34,263 nt of DNA from Patescibacteria group bacterium. Its GTDB lineage: Bacteria; Patescibacteriota; Minisyncoccia; Minisyncoccales; CG1-02-41-26. Numbering within the stretch: position 1 is the stretch's first letter; every line of letters starts with the position of its first letter. Positions 7,727-15,460 of this stretch are shown in pieces. Under the pieces are notes generated by a model that was given only the letters and a program-made list of their open reading frames with translations, was not told the origin of the DNA and did no database searches. The stretch is taken from the NCBI GenBank assembly GCA_023474835.1, contig JAMCXQ010000015.1, positions 1 to 34,263 of the forward strand, written 5' to 3'. A program made the translations under genes and the position numbers.

Positions 7727-10489
7727 CTATGTTCTGGGTTTTGTTATGACAATGGCTTTTTCCAAAACAAGAGGACCCCTCTCGGACGCCTTACCTTTGT
7801 AGGAAGCTGATGTTTTAAAGCCTGGCTGCAACACCTCTTTGACAAGCGCGTTGGTCACCGGCCCCTCTGTGCTATAATGTTCTTTTCCGGCATATGACAT
7901 CCCTGTTTTTTGTATAACATATATGTCCAATTCTTCCATTTTTTTAACAAACAAATCCCAGACATTTTTTATTTTATCTTTTCTTTTAAATAGCTCCACG
8001 CTGGCGTTTATAAGACCTCGCAATGCCGGATTTAAGGGTTGATGGGCGTCTGGGTCATCTATTATTGAAAATTCATCTTCGGGCACACGGTCTGTTTGTT
8101 GTACCCTTCTTTGGTAGGCAATATCAAACTCTTTTTCTGGGTAATCAGGGGTCTTTTCAATCTCTGCTATTAATTCTGATGCAATTTGCCAAATTTTTCC
8201 TCTTGCTTGTGTTTCCTGCCTGGTCGGTTTTTCTTGCTGTTCCGTTAGCCCCTCCTCAACCAACCGTATCGCTTCATTTATCGCATCGCCCAATTCCTGA
8301 ACTTTGCCATATTCCCCTGCTTTGTTCAGAGTTTTTAATTGCTCTATCATTGCCTCGCTGTTTTGTTCCAGCAGTTCTTTGGCTTGGTCAAACTCTTTTT
8401 TATCCAAGAGATTGTTTGCTCGGTTTAGCGTTTCTCCAACAATGCTTGGCGGGGCTTCGGGGGCTGGGGCGGTTTCTTTTGGATAAATTTTTATATCCAA
8501 ATCAGGCGGTTTTGTAAATCCATAGAGAGAACCGGAGAGAAGAATCGGCTCAAAGGAGTTTATGCTATTTAGCAAACTTTGCAATGTCCATTGTTCAGTT
8601 TGTAATTTTTCTATGGCGCCGCTATGATATTCAGGGTCATTGACAAAAAAAGAAATATTACCCCTATTGGCCTTGAATCCAGAAATCAAGATTGAATGGG
8701 CGGCCGGGTTGAATGGGTCAGTGTTTAACACTGCAACACCGCCTTCTCGCAAGAGTTGAAGCAGCTCCGCTACGCTGTTCAATGGGCGTTTTTCTAACCC
8801 TTTGCCCCGTAGGTATTCTTTTGTTTTTTCTATGTTTATACCCTGTTTGCCGCTTTCCTTAATTGATTCCAAAATATCCTTTTCCGAAAGGTTGTCCCTT
8901 AACCCCAGCGCCTCCAAAACATTTAACGCAGTGGCTGTGGTGCAGGACAGGGGTTTTGTTCGCGCAAAGTGTTCTTTTAGGATGTTTGGGGAGACATATT
9001 CAACGGATTCGTATATTTTGATTATTCCTTTTGTTTGTATCTCGCGTAACTCGTCATCCGTTTTTTGGATTTGTTTTTGAATTTTTTCTTGTGTTGTTTT
9101 GTTTTCGGGTGTTTTAATATCATCTATGCTGATTGTTATTTTTTCTGGACTTGGTTGTTGGCTTGGGTATTGGCTAATTTGGGATTTTATTTTTTCCAGT
9201 AATTGTTCCTCTTGCGTTTTAAACTTCGGGTTATCAAAAATGTTTGTTTGCGCGATTTTTTCTTGTTGTTTTTCCATCTCTTTTTTATCCAAGAGATTGT
9301 TCACCTGCCCCAGCACTTCATCAATGGTCGGCGGGGTTTCGGGGGTTTGTGGTTCGGGCGGCTTTTCTGCTAATGATTCGGTTGGTTTGTTTGTTTCGTC
9401 CCTAAAAATAACCTTTCCTTTTTTGACGACTTCCCATCGTTCGTCCGCTAACTTCTCTGTATAAGCAAGTTGCTCAATTTTTTCAATTATTCCTTCGCTG
9501 GCGTTATCAGGGAGATTGTAAAATGGTTTTAGCTGTTCTGTGAGTGTGGTATTGTTAAAATGGAGCCAAAGCGTTGGGAAAATATATCCTTTTTCTTTTG
9601 AATTATCTATTATGAAAAAGAAAGTCCCGGATCGGTTTTCTTCCAGCCGCACTTTTTTGTATGAATCCATTATACCCATATCCTCAATGCCCGGCGCGCT
9701 CATTCTCAAAAACCGATTTTTATATGTTGATCTCAGATAAACTTCCCATTGCCCCGGATCACTTTTACGATATTCGTTTATTTTTTCCATTAGTTTTTCC
9801 AAGCTTAGCGGGGCTTCGGGGGCTGGGGCTGGCGGTTCGGGCGACTTTTCTTTTTTGGTTAACAGTTCTGCTTTGTATTTTTTGCATTTTTCAACATTTG
9901 CTTTCCATTGCTCAAGGTTTTTTTCGGCTTCGGCTTGTGTGCCAAGGGAAACATGAGCTTGTTCGTAAATACTACCGGGTTCAAAAGACAAAGATAGCGC
10001 TGACGCCTTAACTCCAGCTTTTATTACATTTGTGACAAATCCATCACGAATACTTCCGCTAAATGGTATTTGATCTCTGTGTTCAAAGCATATCGTATTT
10101 TCCGGATCCATTACCAATAGTCCTAATTTTAGCAGTTTTTCTTTTATTTTTTTCCACAGGTCATAATCAAAAATTTTTTCAATGCCTCTTTTGTCTTTTG
10201 TATAACCATAAAGGGCAAAATAGTTTATAGCTAGATTCGATAAAAATTCTACTTCGCGCCGCACTCTTTTTTCTTGGTCTTGAATGGGCCTGCCGTCATC
10301 ATCAAGGGAGGAATTTTGTAAGTCGCTAATATAATCTTGCTTCCTTTCCGGCGGTAATAACTCGTCGGGTGATTTTTCAATTTCAGCAATCAGCTCGTTT
10401 TTCACTTGTTCAAATCTTTCTTCAAACTTGGCAAACCGTTCCGTTTCGCTGAGATTTTTGAAACTTTCCCTTGTTGTTGGTTTTTCCAT
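7727..10489 (-). CDS. Large mosaic protein with internal C39-like cysteine peptidase domain
   Basis: 920 aa; KPLSCTTATALNVLEALGL ... NPAAHSILISGF ... FFVNDPEYHSG (Cys/His/Asp-type signature); repeated linker modules APEAPPSI...NNLLDKKEFDQAKELLEQNSEAM. Confidence 0.8.
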   Translation of the reverse strand: MEKPTTRESFKNLSETERFAKFEERFEQVKNELIAEIEKSPDELLPPERKQDYISDLQNSSLDDDGRPIQDQEKRVRREVEFLSNLAINYFALYGYTKDKRGIEKIFDYDLWKKIKEKLLKLGLLVMDPENTICFEHRDQIPFSGSIRDGFVTNVIKAGVKASALSLSFEPGSIYEQAHVSLGTQAEAEKNLEQWKANVEKCKKYKAELLTKKEKSPEPPAPAPEAPLSLEKLMEKINEYRKSDPGQWEVYLRSTYKNRFLRMSAPGIEDMGIMDSYKKVRLEENRSGTFFFIIDNSKEKGYIFPTLWLHFNNTTLTEQLKPFYNLPDNASEGIIEKIEQLAYTEKLADERWEVVKKGKVIFRDETNKPTESLAEKPPEPQTPETPPTIDEVLGQVNNLLDKKEMEKQQEKIAQTNIFDNPKFKTQEEQLLEKIKSQISQYPSQQPSPEKITISIDDIKTPENKTTQEKIQKQIQKTDDELREIQTKGIIKIYESVEYVSPNILKEHFARTKPLSCTTATALNVLEALGLRDNLSEKDILESIKESGKQGINIEKTKEYLRGKGLEKRPLNSVAELLQLLREGGVAVLNTDPFNPAAHSILISGFKANRGNISFFVNDPEYHSGAIEKLQTEQWTLQSLLNSINSFEPILLSGSLYGFTKPPDLDIKIYPKETAPAPEAPPSIVGETLNRANNLLDKKEFDQAKELLEQNSEAMIEQLKTLNKAGEYGKVQELGDAINEAIRLVEEGLTEQQEKPTRQETQARGKIWQIASELIAEIEKTPDYPEKEFDIAYQRRVQQTDRVPEDEFSIIDDPDAHQPLNPALRGLINASVELFKRKDKIKNVWDLFVKKMEELDIYVIQKTGMSYAGKEHYSTEGPVTNALVKEVLQPGFKTSASYKGKASERGPLVLEKAIVITKPRT

Positions 10490-10492
10490 AAA

Positions 10493-10993
10493 TTATTTTG
10501 CAAGGCCTCCCGAAACCTTAGTGAAGGGGGTGAAACTAACGCACAAAGCCAAGGCCAAACCGTCGGCCGCGTCGTCGGGTTTGGGCAAGTGTTTCAGGCC
10601 CAAAACTTGCTGAACCATTTTTTGGATTTGTTTTTTGTCGGCTCGGCCGTAGCCGCATAAAGCCATTTTAACCTGCAAAGGCGTGAACTGCTGCACTTTC
10701 AGTTTTTTTTGGCTGGCGGCCAGCAGAATTACGCCCCGGGCTTCGGAAACCGGCAGGGCGGTTTTTAAGTTTTTGAAAAAAAAGAGCTGTTCCACGGCCA
10801 TAACATCGGGTTTGAATTTGCTGATAATTTTGTTGAGCTCAAAATAAAGTTTTGCCAGCCGCTCTCCGGCCGGTTTTTTCGCTTCGGTGGTTATTGCTCC
10901 GTAATCCAAAACCTCCAAAGCTTTTGGTTTTTTGGTTTTTATTACGCCCCAGCCCGTGATGGCCGTGCCCGGATCAATCCCGATAATAATCAA
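10493..10993 (-). CDS. ruvC: Holliday junction endonuclease RuvC (TTG start)
   Basis: MIIIGIDPGTAITGWGVI, VAVEQLFFFKN, KPDDAADGLALALC. Confidence 0.95.
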   Translation of the reverse strand: MIIIGIDPGTAITGWGVIKTKKPKALEVLDYGAITTEAKKPAGERLAKLYFELNKIISKFKPDVMAVEQLFFFKNLKTALPVSEARGVILLAASQKKLKVQQFTPLQVKMALCGYGRADKKQIQKMVQQVLGLKHLPKPDDAADGLALALCVSFTPFTKVSGGLAK

Positions 10994-11111
10994 TTATTCT
11001 AATTGCTCTAATTGCCCTAATTATTCTAAATAATAACCAATGACCAAATCCCAATTAGGATTTATTTAGGTTAATTGGAATAATTAGGTTAATTAGGTTA
11101 ATTTTTTAAAT
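10994..11111. repeat. AT-rich intergenic tandem/inverted repeats (TAATTRYYC-like and GGTTAATTA-like units)
   Basis: taattattc taattgctc taattgccc taattattc ... ggttaattgg aataattagg ttaattagg ttaatt. Confidence 0.7.
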
Positions 11112-11858
11112 TTAGTTCGCTAAATTTGAGAAAATATTTTGTGTTGCTTCGTTTTCGTCCAGTTCTTCAATCAGTTTTTGGCAGGCGGTTTGTTCGCTGT
11201 CGGACAGGGCAATTTCGTTTTTGGCAAGCCACGCCAAACTGGCCGATTCAATTTCCGCGCCCGCTTTGATTAAATTTTGTTTTGTCTGTTCCAAATTTTC
11301 CGGTTTTGTCCTAACCTCCAAAAATTCCCCGTCTTGCTCGCTGTACCATTCTATGTCTTCCGCGCCCGCCTCTATTGCCGTCAGTTCCAACTCTTCCTTA
11401 TTTTTGAGTTTTGAGTTTTGAGATTTGAGATTGACGATGATAATCCCTCGTTTTTCAAACTGCCACTTTATTGACCCCTCCTGCGCCAGCTTGGCATTAT
11501 GCTTGTTGAGAATTTGCTTTATTTCAGACATTGTCCTGTTTTTGTTGTCGGTGATGCCCTCAATGATAAAAGCGGAGCCCGAAGGCCCCAACGCTTCAAT
11601 GAAAATTTCTTCCAAAATTTGGCCGTCGTTAAGTTCGCCCGAACCCCTTTTTATCGCCCGTTCAATGTTGTCTTTGGGCATATTGGCTTTTTTTGCCTCG
11701 TCAATGGCTTGTTTGAGCTTTGGGTTAAAATCCGGGTTGGGGCCTTCTTTTGCCGCAATGGAAATAAGCCGCGCCAGTTTAGAGAAGATTTTGCTTCTTT
11801 GCTGGTCGTTTGCGTCTTTTGCTCTTTTTACGGTTTTAGCGTGCGAATGTCCTGACAT
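11112..11858 (-). CDS. yebC: YebC/PmpR-family (TACO1-like) translational/transcriptional regulator
   Basis: MSGHSHAKTVKRAKDANDQQRSKIFSKLARLISIAAKEG; contains extra LKSQNSKLKNK segment. Confidence 0.95.
   Translation of the reverse strand: MSGHSHAKTVKRAKDANDQQRSKIFSKLARLISIAAKEGPNPDFNPKLKQAIDEAKKANMPKDNIERAIKRGSGELNDGQILEEIFIEALGPSGSAFIIEGITDNKNRTMSEIKQILNKHNAKLAQEGSIKWQFEKRGIIIVNLKSQNSKLKNKEELELTAIEAGAEDIEWYSEQDGEFLEVRTKPENLEQTKQNLIKAGAEIESASLAWLAKNEIALSDSEQTACQKLIEELDENEATQNIFSNLAN
11401..11432. repeat. 7-bp-period repeat (AAAACTC/AAATCTC on minus strand) in frame inside yebC
   Basis: minus strand CAATCTC AAATCTC AAAACTC AAAACTC AAAAATA. Confidence 0.85.
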
Positions 11859-11904
11859 AGTATTATGAATTATGGATTACGAATGCATTGTAATGAAAAA
11901 TCCC

Positions 11905-12972
11905 TTAAAAATCAATTTTTTGGGCGTTGGTCGGTTTGGTTTTCTGTTTGAGAATTATCACGACAATTGCCGAACCAGCAGCAATGGCAATGCCAACGGC
12001 CAATTCCAAAATACGGTCCGGGTTTTTGGAAAAAGGGGTTTTGGCATTTATGTTGGCAGTCAGGTCTTCGGCTGTTTGCGCAATGTTTGACAAGGCGTTT
12101 GTCGCTGGATAGCCGGTCATGGACTTAACCTGGTTAAGCCCAGGGATGGCGGGGCCGGCAAGATTTTGCGCGCCCGGGGTGGGAGTGGAGCTCCAGACGT
12201 GATTTTGCCCCAGCCTGTTCCAGGATTGTCCCTGGCTTGCTTTGCCATATTCGGTTTTGCCGGCAATCTGTCCGTTTGGGTCCAGCAATTCCAGGCCGTC
12301 GCCGCTGTTTTGCAAAACGATTTTCGTCTGCGGTCTTGTCAAAACCAAAAAACCGTTCGCTTTTATTTCCGTGTTGTCAGGAAAAACAAATGTTTTTATC
12401 GAGCCGACAGTGTCTCTTAAACTCCAGCCCGCCAAAGAAACGTCAAAATTGTTAGCGTTAAAAAGCTCTACCCACTCGTTTTCTTCGTCAGAACCGCTGG
12501 GAGAGGGCATTACTTCGTTGATAAAAACGTTTTTCGGATAAGCAATAGTCTCCAGAGGGGTCCTCTCCGGAACTATTTCCAGGGGAGTTGTCTCCAGGGA
12601 GGACCCCTCTGGAGGTTTCTGCGTGGGCGCGGTTTCTGTGGTTTCCGCAGTTGTTGCGTTGGCTGTGGCAGGAGATATCTGGGAATCGGCAGTTGGCAAT
12701 TGGCTGGTTTGGCAATTGACGCAAGCCAGGCCTTGCTGTTTGATTTTTTCTAAGGTTTTTTCGCCTATGCCTTTTACTTTCAGCAAATCATCTACCGAAG
12801 AAAACGGCCTGGCATTTATAATCGCCTGGGCTTTGACCGGACCGATACCCGTTAATGTTTCCAAGCCAGTTAACGAAGCAGCGTTAATGTCCACTGGCCG
12901 GCCCGCAACAGCGGGAAACAAGGGCATAACCGCAAGGCAAACAGCCAGCGCAATTAGCGGCAGTTTATTCAT
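11905..12972 (-). CDS. ComEA-like helix-hairpin-helix protein fused to lamin-tail domain, signal peptide and C-terminal TM
   Basis: VDINAASLTGLETLTGIGPVKAQAIINARPFSSVDDLLKVKGIGEKTLEKIK; FINEVMPSPSGSDEENEWVELFNANNFDVSLAGWSL; C-terminal ILELAVGIAIAAGSAIVVIILKQ. Confidence 0.85.
   Translation of the reverse strand: MNKLPLIALAVCLAVMPLFPAVAGRPVDINAASLTGLETLTGIGPVKAQAIINARPFSSVDDLLKVKGIGEKTLEKIKQQGLACVNCQTSQLPTADSQISPATANATTAETTETAPTQKPPEGSSLETTPLEIVPERTPLETIAYPKNVFINEVMPSPSGSDEENEWVELFNANNFDVSLAGWSLRDTVGSIKTFVFPDNTEIKANGFLVLTRPQTKIVLQNSGDGLELLDPNGQIAGKTEYGKASQGQSWNRLGQNHVWSSTPTPGAQNLAGPAIPGLNQVKSMTGYPATNALSNIAQTAEDLTANINAKTPFSKNPDRILELAVGIAIAAGSAIVVIILKQKTKPTNAQKIDF
12550..12614. repeat. Inverted repeat CTCCAGAGGGGTCCTC ... 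GAGGACCCCTCTGGAG in frame within the HhH/LTD gene
   Basis: 16-nt perfect arms, 33-nt spacer; core GAGGGGTCCTC shared with the uvrB palindrome. Confidence 0.9.
12676..12703. repeat. 7-bp-period repeat in the HhH/LTD linker
   Basis: TATCTGG GAATCGG CAGTTGG CAATTGG. Confidence 0.7.
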
Positions 12973-12985
12973 AAAATCATAAATT

Positions 12986-13966
12986 TTATTTTTTGAGGTG
13001 CGAAAACGCCAGAGGCGTGGCTACCCTGCCTTTGGGGGTGCGGCTGATAAAGCCGAGCCGCATTAAATAGGGCTCGTAAACGTCCAAAATAGTGTCTTCT
13101 TCTTCGGCAATTGCCGCGGCGAGCGCCTGCAAGCCGGCCGGGCCGCCGCAGAACTTATCGATCAGGGCATTCATTAGCCGTTTGTCGGAGGCGGTCAGAC
13201 CTGCTTCGTCAATTTCAAGCTCGGCCAGCGCTGTTTTGGCAATTTCTTTTGTTATTATGCCGTTGGCTTTTACCTGCGCGAAGTCTCGTACTCTTTTAAG
13301 CAGATGATTGGCGGTTCTGGGAGTAAAGCGGCTGGCTTTGGCAATAACTGCCAGGCCATCTGGTTCGGCTTTGATGTTTAAAATCTGGGCTGAACGGGCC
13401 AGGATTTTTTCAATATCGGCTATGTCATAGAAGTTGAGGCCGAGCACGGCTCCAAATCTTGAGCGCAAAGGGGACGACACTGCCGCTAATCTTGTGGTGG
13501 CGCCGATTAAGGTGAAGCGGGGCAGGGCCAGTTCCATTGTGCGCGCCATCGGGCCCTTGCCCAAAATCAGGTTGAGCTTAAAGTCCTCCATTGCCGGATA
13601 AATGAATTCTTCTATTACTCTGTTGAGCCGGTGACATTCGTCGATAAACAAAATACCCCCTTCAGTAAGGTTTGTTAAAATGGCAGCCAGGTCGCCGGCC
13701 CGCTCGATTGCCGGGCCCGAAGTGATTCTGATATCCGCGCCGATCTCCTGGGCGATTAAATGCGCCATTGACGTTTTACCCAGCCCGGGATTTCCATATA
13801 AAAGGAGGTGCTCGGGCGCTTCTTTTCTTTGTTTCGCCGCGTCAATGATAATGCGGACATTTTGCTTTGTCCTATCTTGGCCGACAAAATTGTCCCAGCT
13901 CCTTGGCCGCAGAGTTAAATCCAAAAAATCCTCTCCCTCCAATTTTTGGGGTTGGGGTCTTGACAT
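12986..13966 (-). CDS. ruvB: Holliday junction helicase RuvB
   Basis: [61 protein letters not shown]. Confidence 0.97.
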   Translation of the reverse strand: MSRPQPQKLEGEDFLDLTLRPRSWDNFVGQDRTKQNVRIIIDAAKQRKEAPEHLLLYGNPGLGKTSMAHLIAQEIGADIRITSGPAIERAGDLAAILTNLTEGGILFIDECHRLNRVIEEFIYPAMEDFKLNLILGKGPMARTMELALPRFTLIGATTRLAAVSSPLRSRFGAVLGLNFYDIADIEKILARSAQILNIKAEPDGLAVIAKASRFTPRTANHLLKRVRDFAQVKANGIITKEIAKTALAELEIDEAGLTASDKRLMNALIDKFCGGPAGLQALAAAIAEEEDTILDVYEPYLMRLGFISRTPKGRVATPLAFSHLKK

Positions 13967-13987
13967 TTTTGAAAAATATTATATAAT
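13960..13987 (+). promoter_or_regulatory. Sigma-70-type promoter TTGACA-N16-TATAAT
   Basis: TTGACA 13960-13965 and TATAAT 13982-13987; predicted start near 13994. Confidence 0.75.
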
Positions 13988-13993
13988 ATAATC

Positions 13994-14149
13994 GTTAGTT
14001 CAAATCCCCCAGGAATCCTTTTTTGAATGGATAAGCAGGTGCGAGCTTGCTTATTCCCGAAAAGAATTCTCACCCAAGGGCAAACTTTGGTAAGGGTTTT
14101 GGACTAATCCCCTCTCCTTCTTTGCTTGCAAAGAAGGAGATTTTGTTTT
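13994..14149 (+). ncRNA. Candidate standalone structured RNA; 6S-like architecture is possible
   Basis: Closing stem GUUAGUUCAAAUCCC/GGGUUUUGGACUAAU, internal hairpins GGAUAAGCA..UGCUUAUUCC and CCAAGG-GCAAA-CUUUGG, followed by an intrinsic terminator; no ORF on the plus strand. Confidence 0.65.
14114..14149 (+). terminator. Rho-independent terminator of the ncRNA
   Basis: CTCCTTCTTT-GCTTGC-AAAGAAGGAG followed by ATTTTGTTTT. Confidence 0.85.
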
Positions 14150-14156
14150 AACTAGG

Positions 14157-15452
14157 CTATTCTCCCGCGGTTCTTTCTATTTCTTCAATACTGGTGATTC
14201 CGCTCACCACCTTTAAAAATCCGTCTTCTTTTATGCTGATCATTCCTTTCTCTTTGGCTTTTTTGCGCAATTGGGGCACTGACGGCGACCGTAAAATCAT
14301 ATTTTCCGTTTCGTCGTCCACCACGAAAAACTCAAAAATGCCGATTCTTCCTTTATAGCCGGTATTGTTGCAAAAACTGCACCCGAAAGTATGCGGAATT
14401 TTTAAAGACGGGCTGGCAAGTTTTTTGGCTGTTTCATTTTTAACCGGGCCGGGGCTCAGGTCGGACAGCTCGTTTTGCAGTTTCCGCAATTCCTCGGCGG
14501 TTGGCTTTTCCTGTCTGGCGCAGTTAGGACAAATTTTTCTGACTAACCTTTGCGCCACGACCAAATTCAGGGCCGGCGCTATGTTCGTTGGTTTTTCGCC
14601 TAGGGCTTGCAAGCGGATAATCGCTCCGGCCGCGTCGTTCGTATGCAGGGTTGACAAAACCAAATGGCCGGTAAGGCTGGCTTGCAGGGCGATTGAGGCA
14701 GTTTCCAAATCCCTTATTTCGCCAACCAGAATAACGTCGGGGTCCTGCCGGACAATTGCCGAAAGCCCGTTTTTGAAATCGTAGCCTTTTTCCGGATCGG
14801 TTTGCGTTTGGGAAACGCCCGGCAAATGGTATTCAATAGGGTCTTCAATGGTGATGATTTTTATTTGGGGGTTTTGGATTTCTTTTAAGATGGCGTAAAG
14901 AGTCGTGGTTTTGCCCGAGCCGGTCGGCCCGGTAACGATTATCATCCCGTTGGGCTGGCCAATCTCTTTTTTGAAAACCGCCAGCAGTTCCGGTCTTACC
15001 CCCAGTTCTTCAACGCTCAAAACCTTTTTCGGGTTCAAAATCCGTCCAACCAGCGTTTCACCGTATTCCGAAGGCAGAGTTGACACCCTTACTTCAATTT
15101 TCGCCTGTCCAGCGTCAATGGTGAAACGGCCGTCCTGCGATTTTTCGGTTATATTAAGCTTGATGCCCGCCAGCAGCTTGATTCTTGACAGAATGTTTTG
15201 GTAGAGCTCTTTTTGCAAAAAGAGCACATCGTGCAGAAGCCCGTCAATGCGCACCCGCAACTTAACCGCTTTTTCCTCCGGCTCAAGATGAATGTCCGAG
15301 CAGTCAAGAACAATGGCTCCAGCAAGCATAATTTCCAAAAGAGCGGAAATCTCTTTTTGCTTGTTTTTGTCGATTAAGCCCTGGAACTGGCTCAGTCCAG
15401 CGACCGAGTTCCTGATTCCCGCCAGGTTGTTTATGCGTATTTGTTCTTCCAT
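14157..15452 (-). CDS. pilB: Type IV pilus / type II secretion assembly ATPase (PilB/GspE), short N-terminus
   Basis: GMIIVTGPTGSGKTTTLYAIL, ITIEDPIEYHLPG, VGEIRDLETASIALQASLTGHLVLSTLHTNDA; zinc motif CPNC..CSFC. Confidence 0.92.
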   Translation of the reverse strand: MEEQIRINNLAGIRNSVAGLSQFQGLIDKNKQKEISALLEIMLAGAIVLDCSDIHLEPEEKAVKLRVRIDGLLHDVLFLQKELYQNILSRIKLLAGIKLNITEKSQDGRFTIDAGQAKIEVRVSTLPSEYGETLVGRILNPKKVLSVEELGVRPELLAVFKKEIGQPNGMIIVTGPTGSGKTTTLYAILKEIQNPQIKIITIEDPIEYHLPGVSQTQTDPEKGYDFKNGLSAIVRQDPDVILVGEIRDLETASIALQASLTGHLVLSTLHTNDAAGAIIRLQALGEKPTNIAPALNLVVAQRLVRKICPNCARQEKPTAEELRKLQNELSDLSPGPVKNETAKKLASPSLKIPHTFGCSFCNNTGYKGRIGIFEFFVVDDETENMILRSPSVPQLRKKAKEKGMISIKEDGFLKVVSGITSIEEIERTAGE

Positions 15453-15460
15453 ATTTTGGT

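Noticed and set aside
8719-8733. CAGTGTTTAACACTG quasi-palindrome in the peptidase domain
   Set aside because: Only 7-bp arms; occurs by chance in a window this size and encodes a plausible conserved strand (AVLNTDPF).
13994-14020. tRNA-like T-arm sequence AGTTCAAATCCCCC
   Set aside because: No acceptor, D-arm or anticodon arm upstream (promoter sequence instead); better explained as the 5' strand of the ncRNA closing stem.
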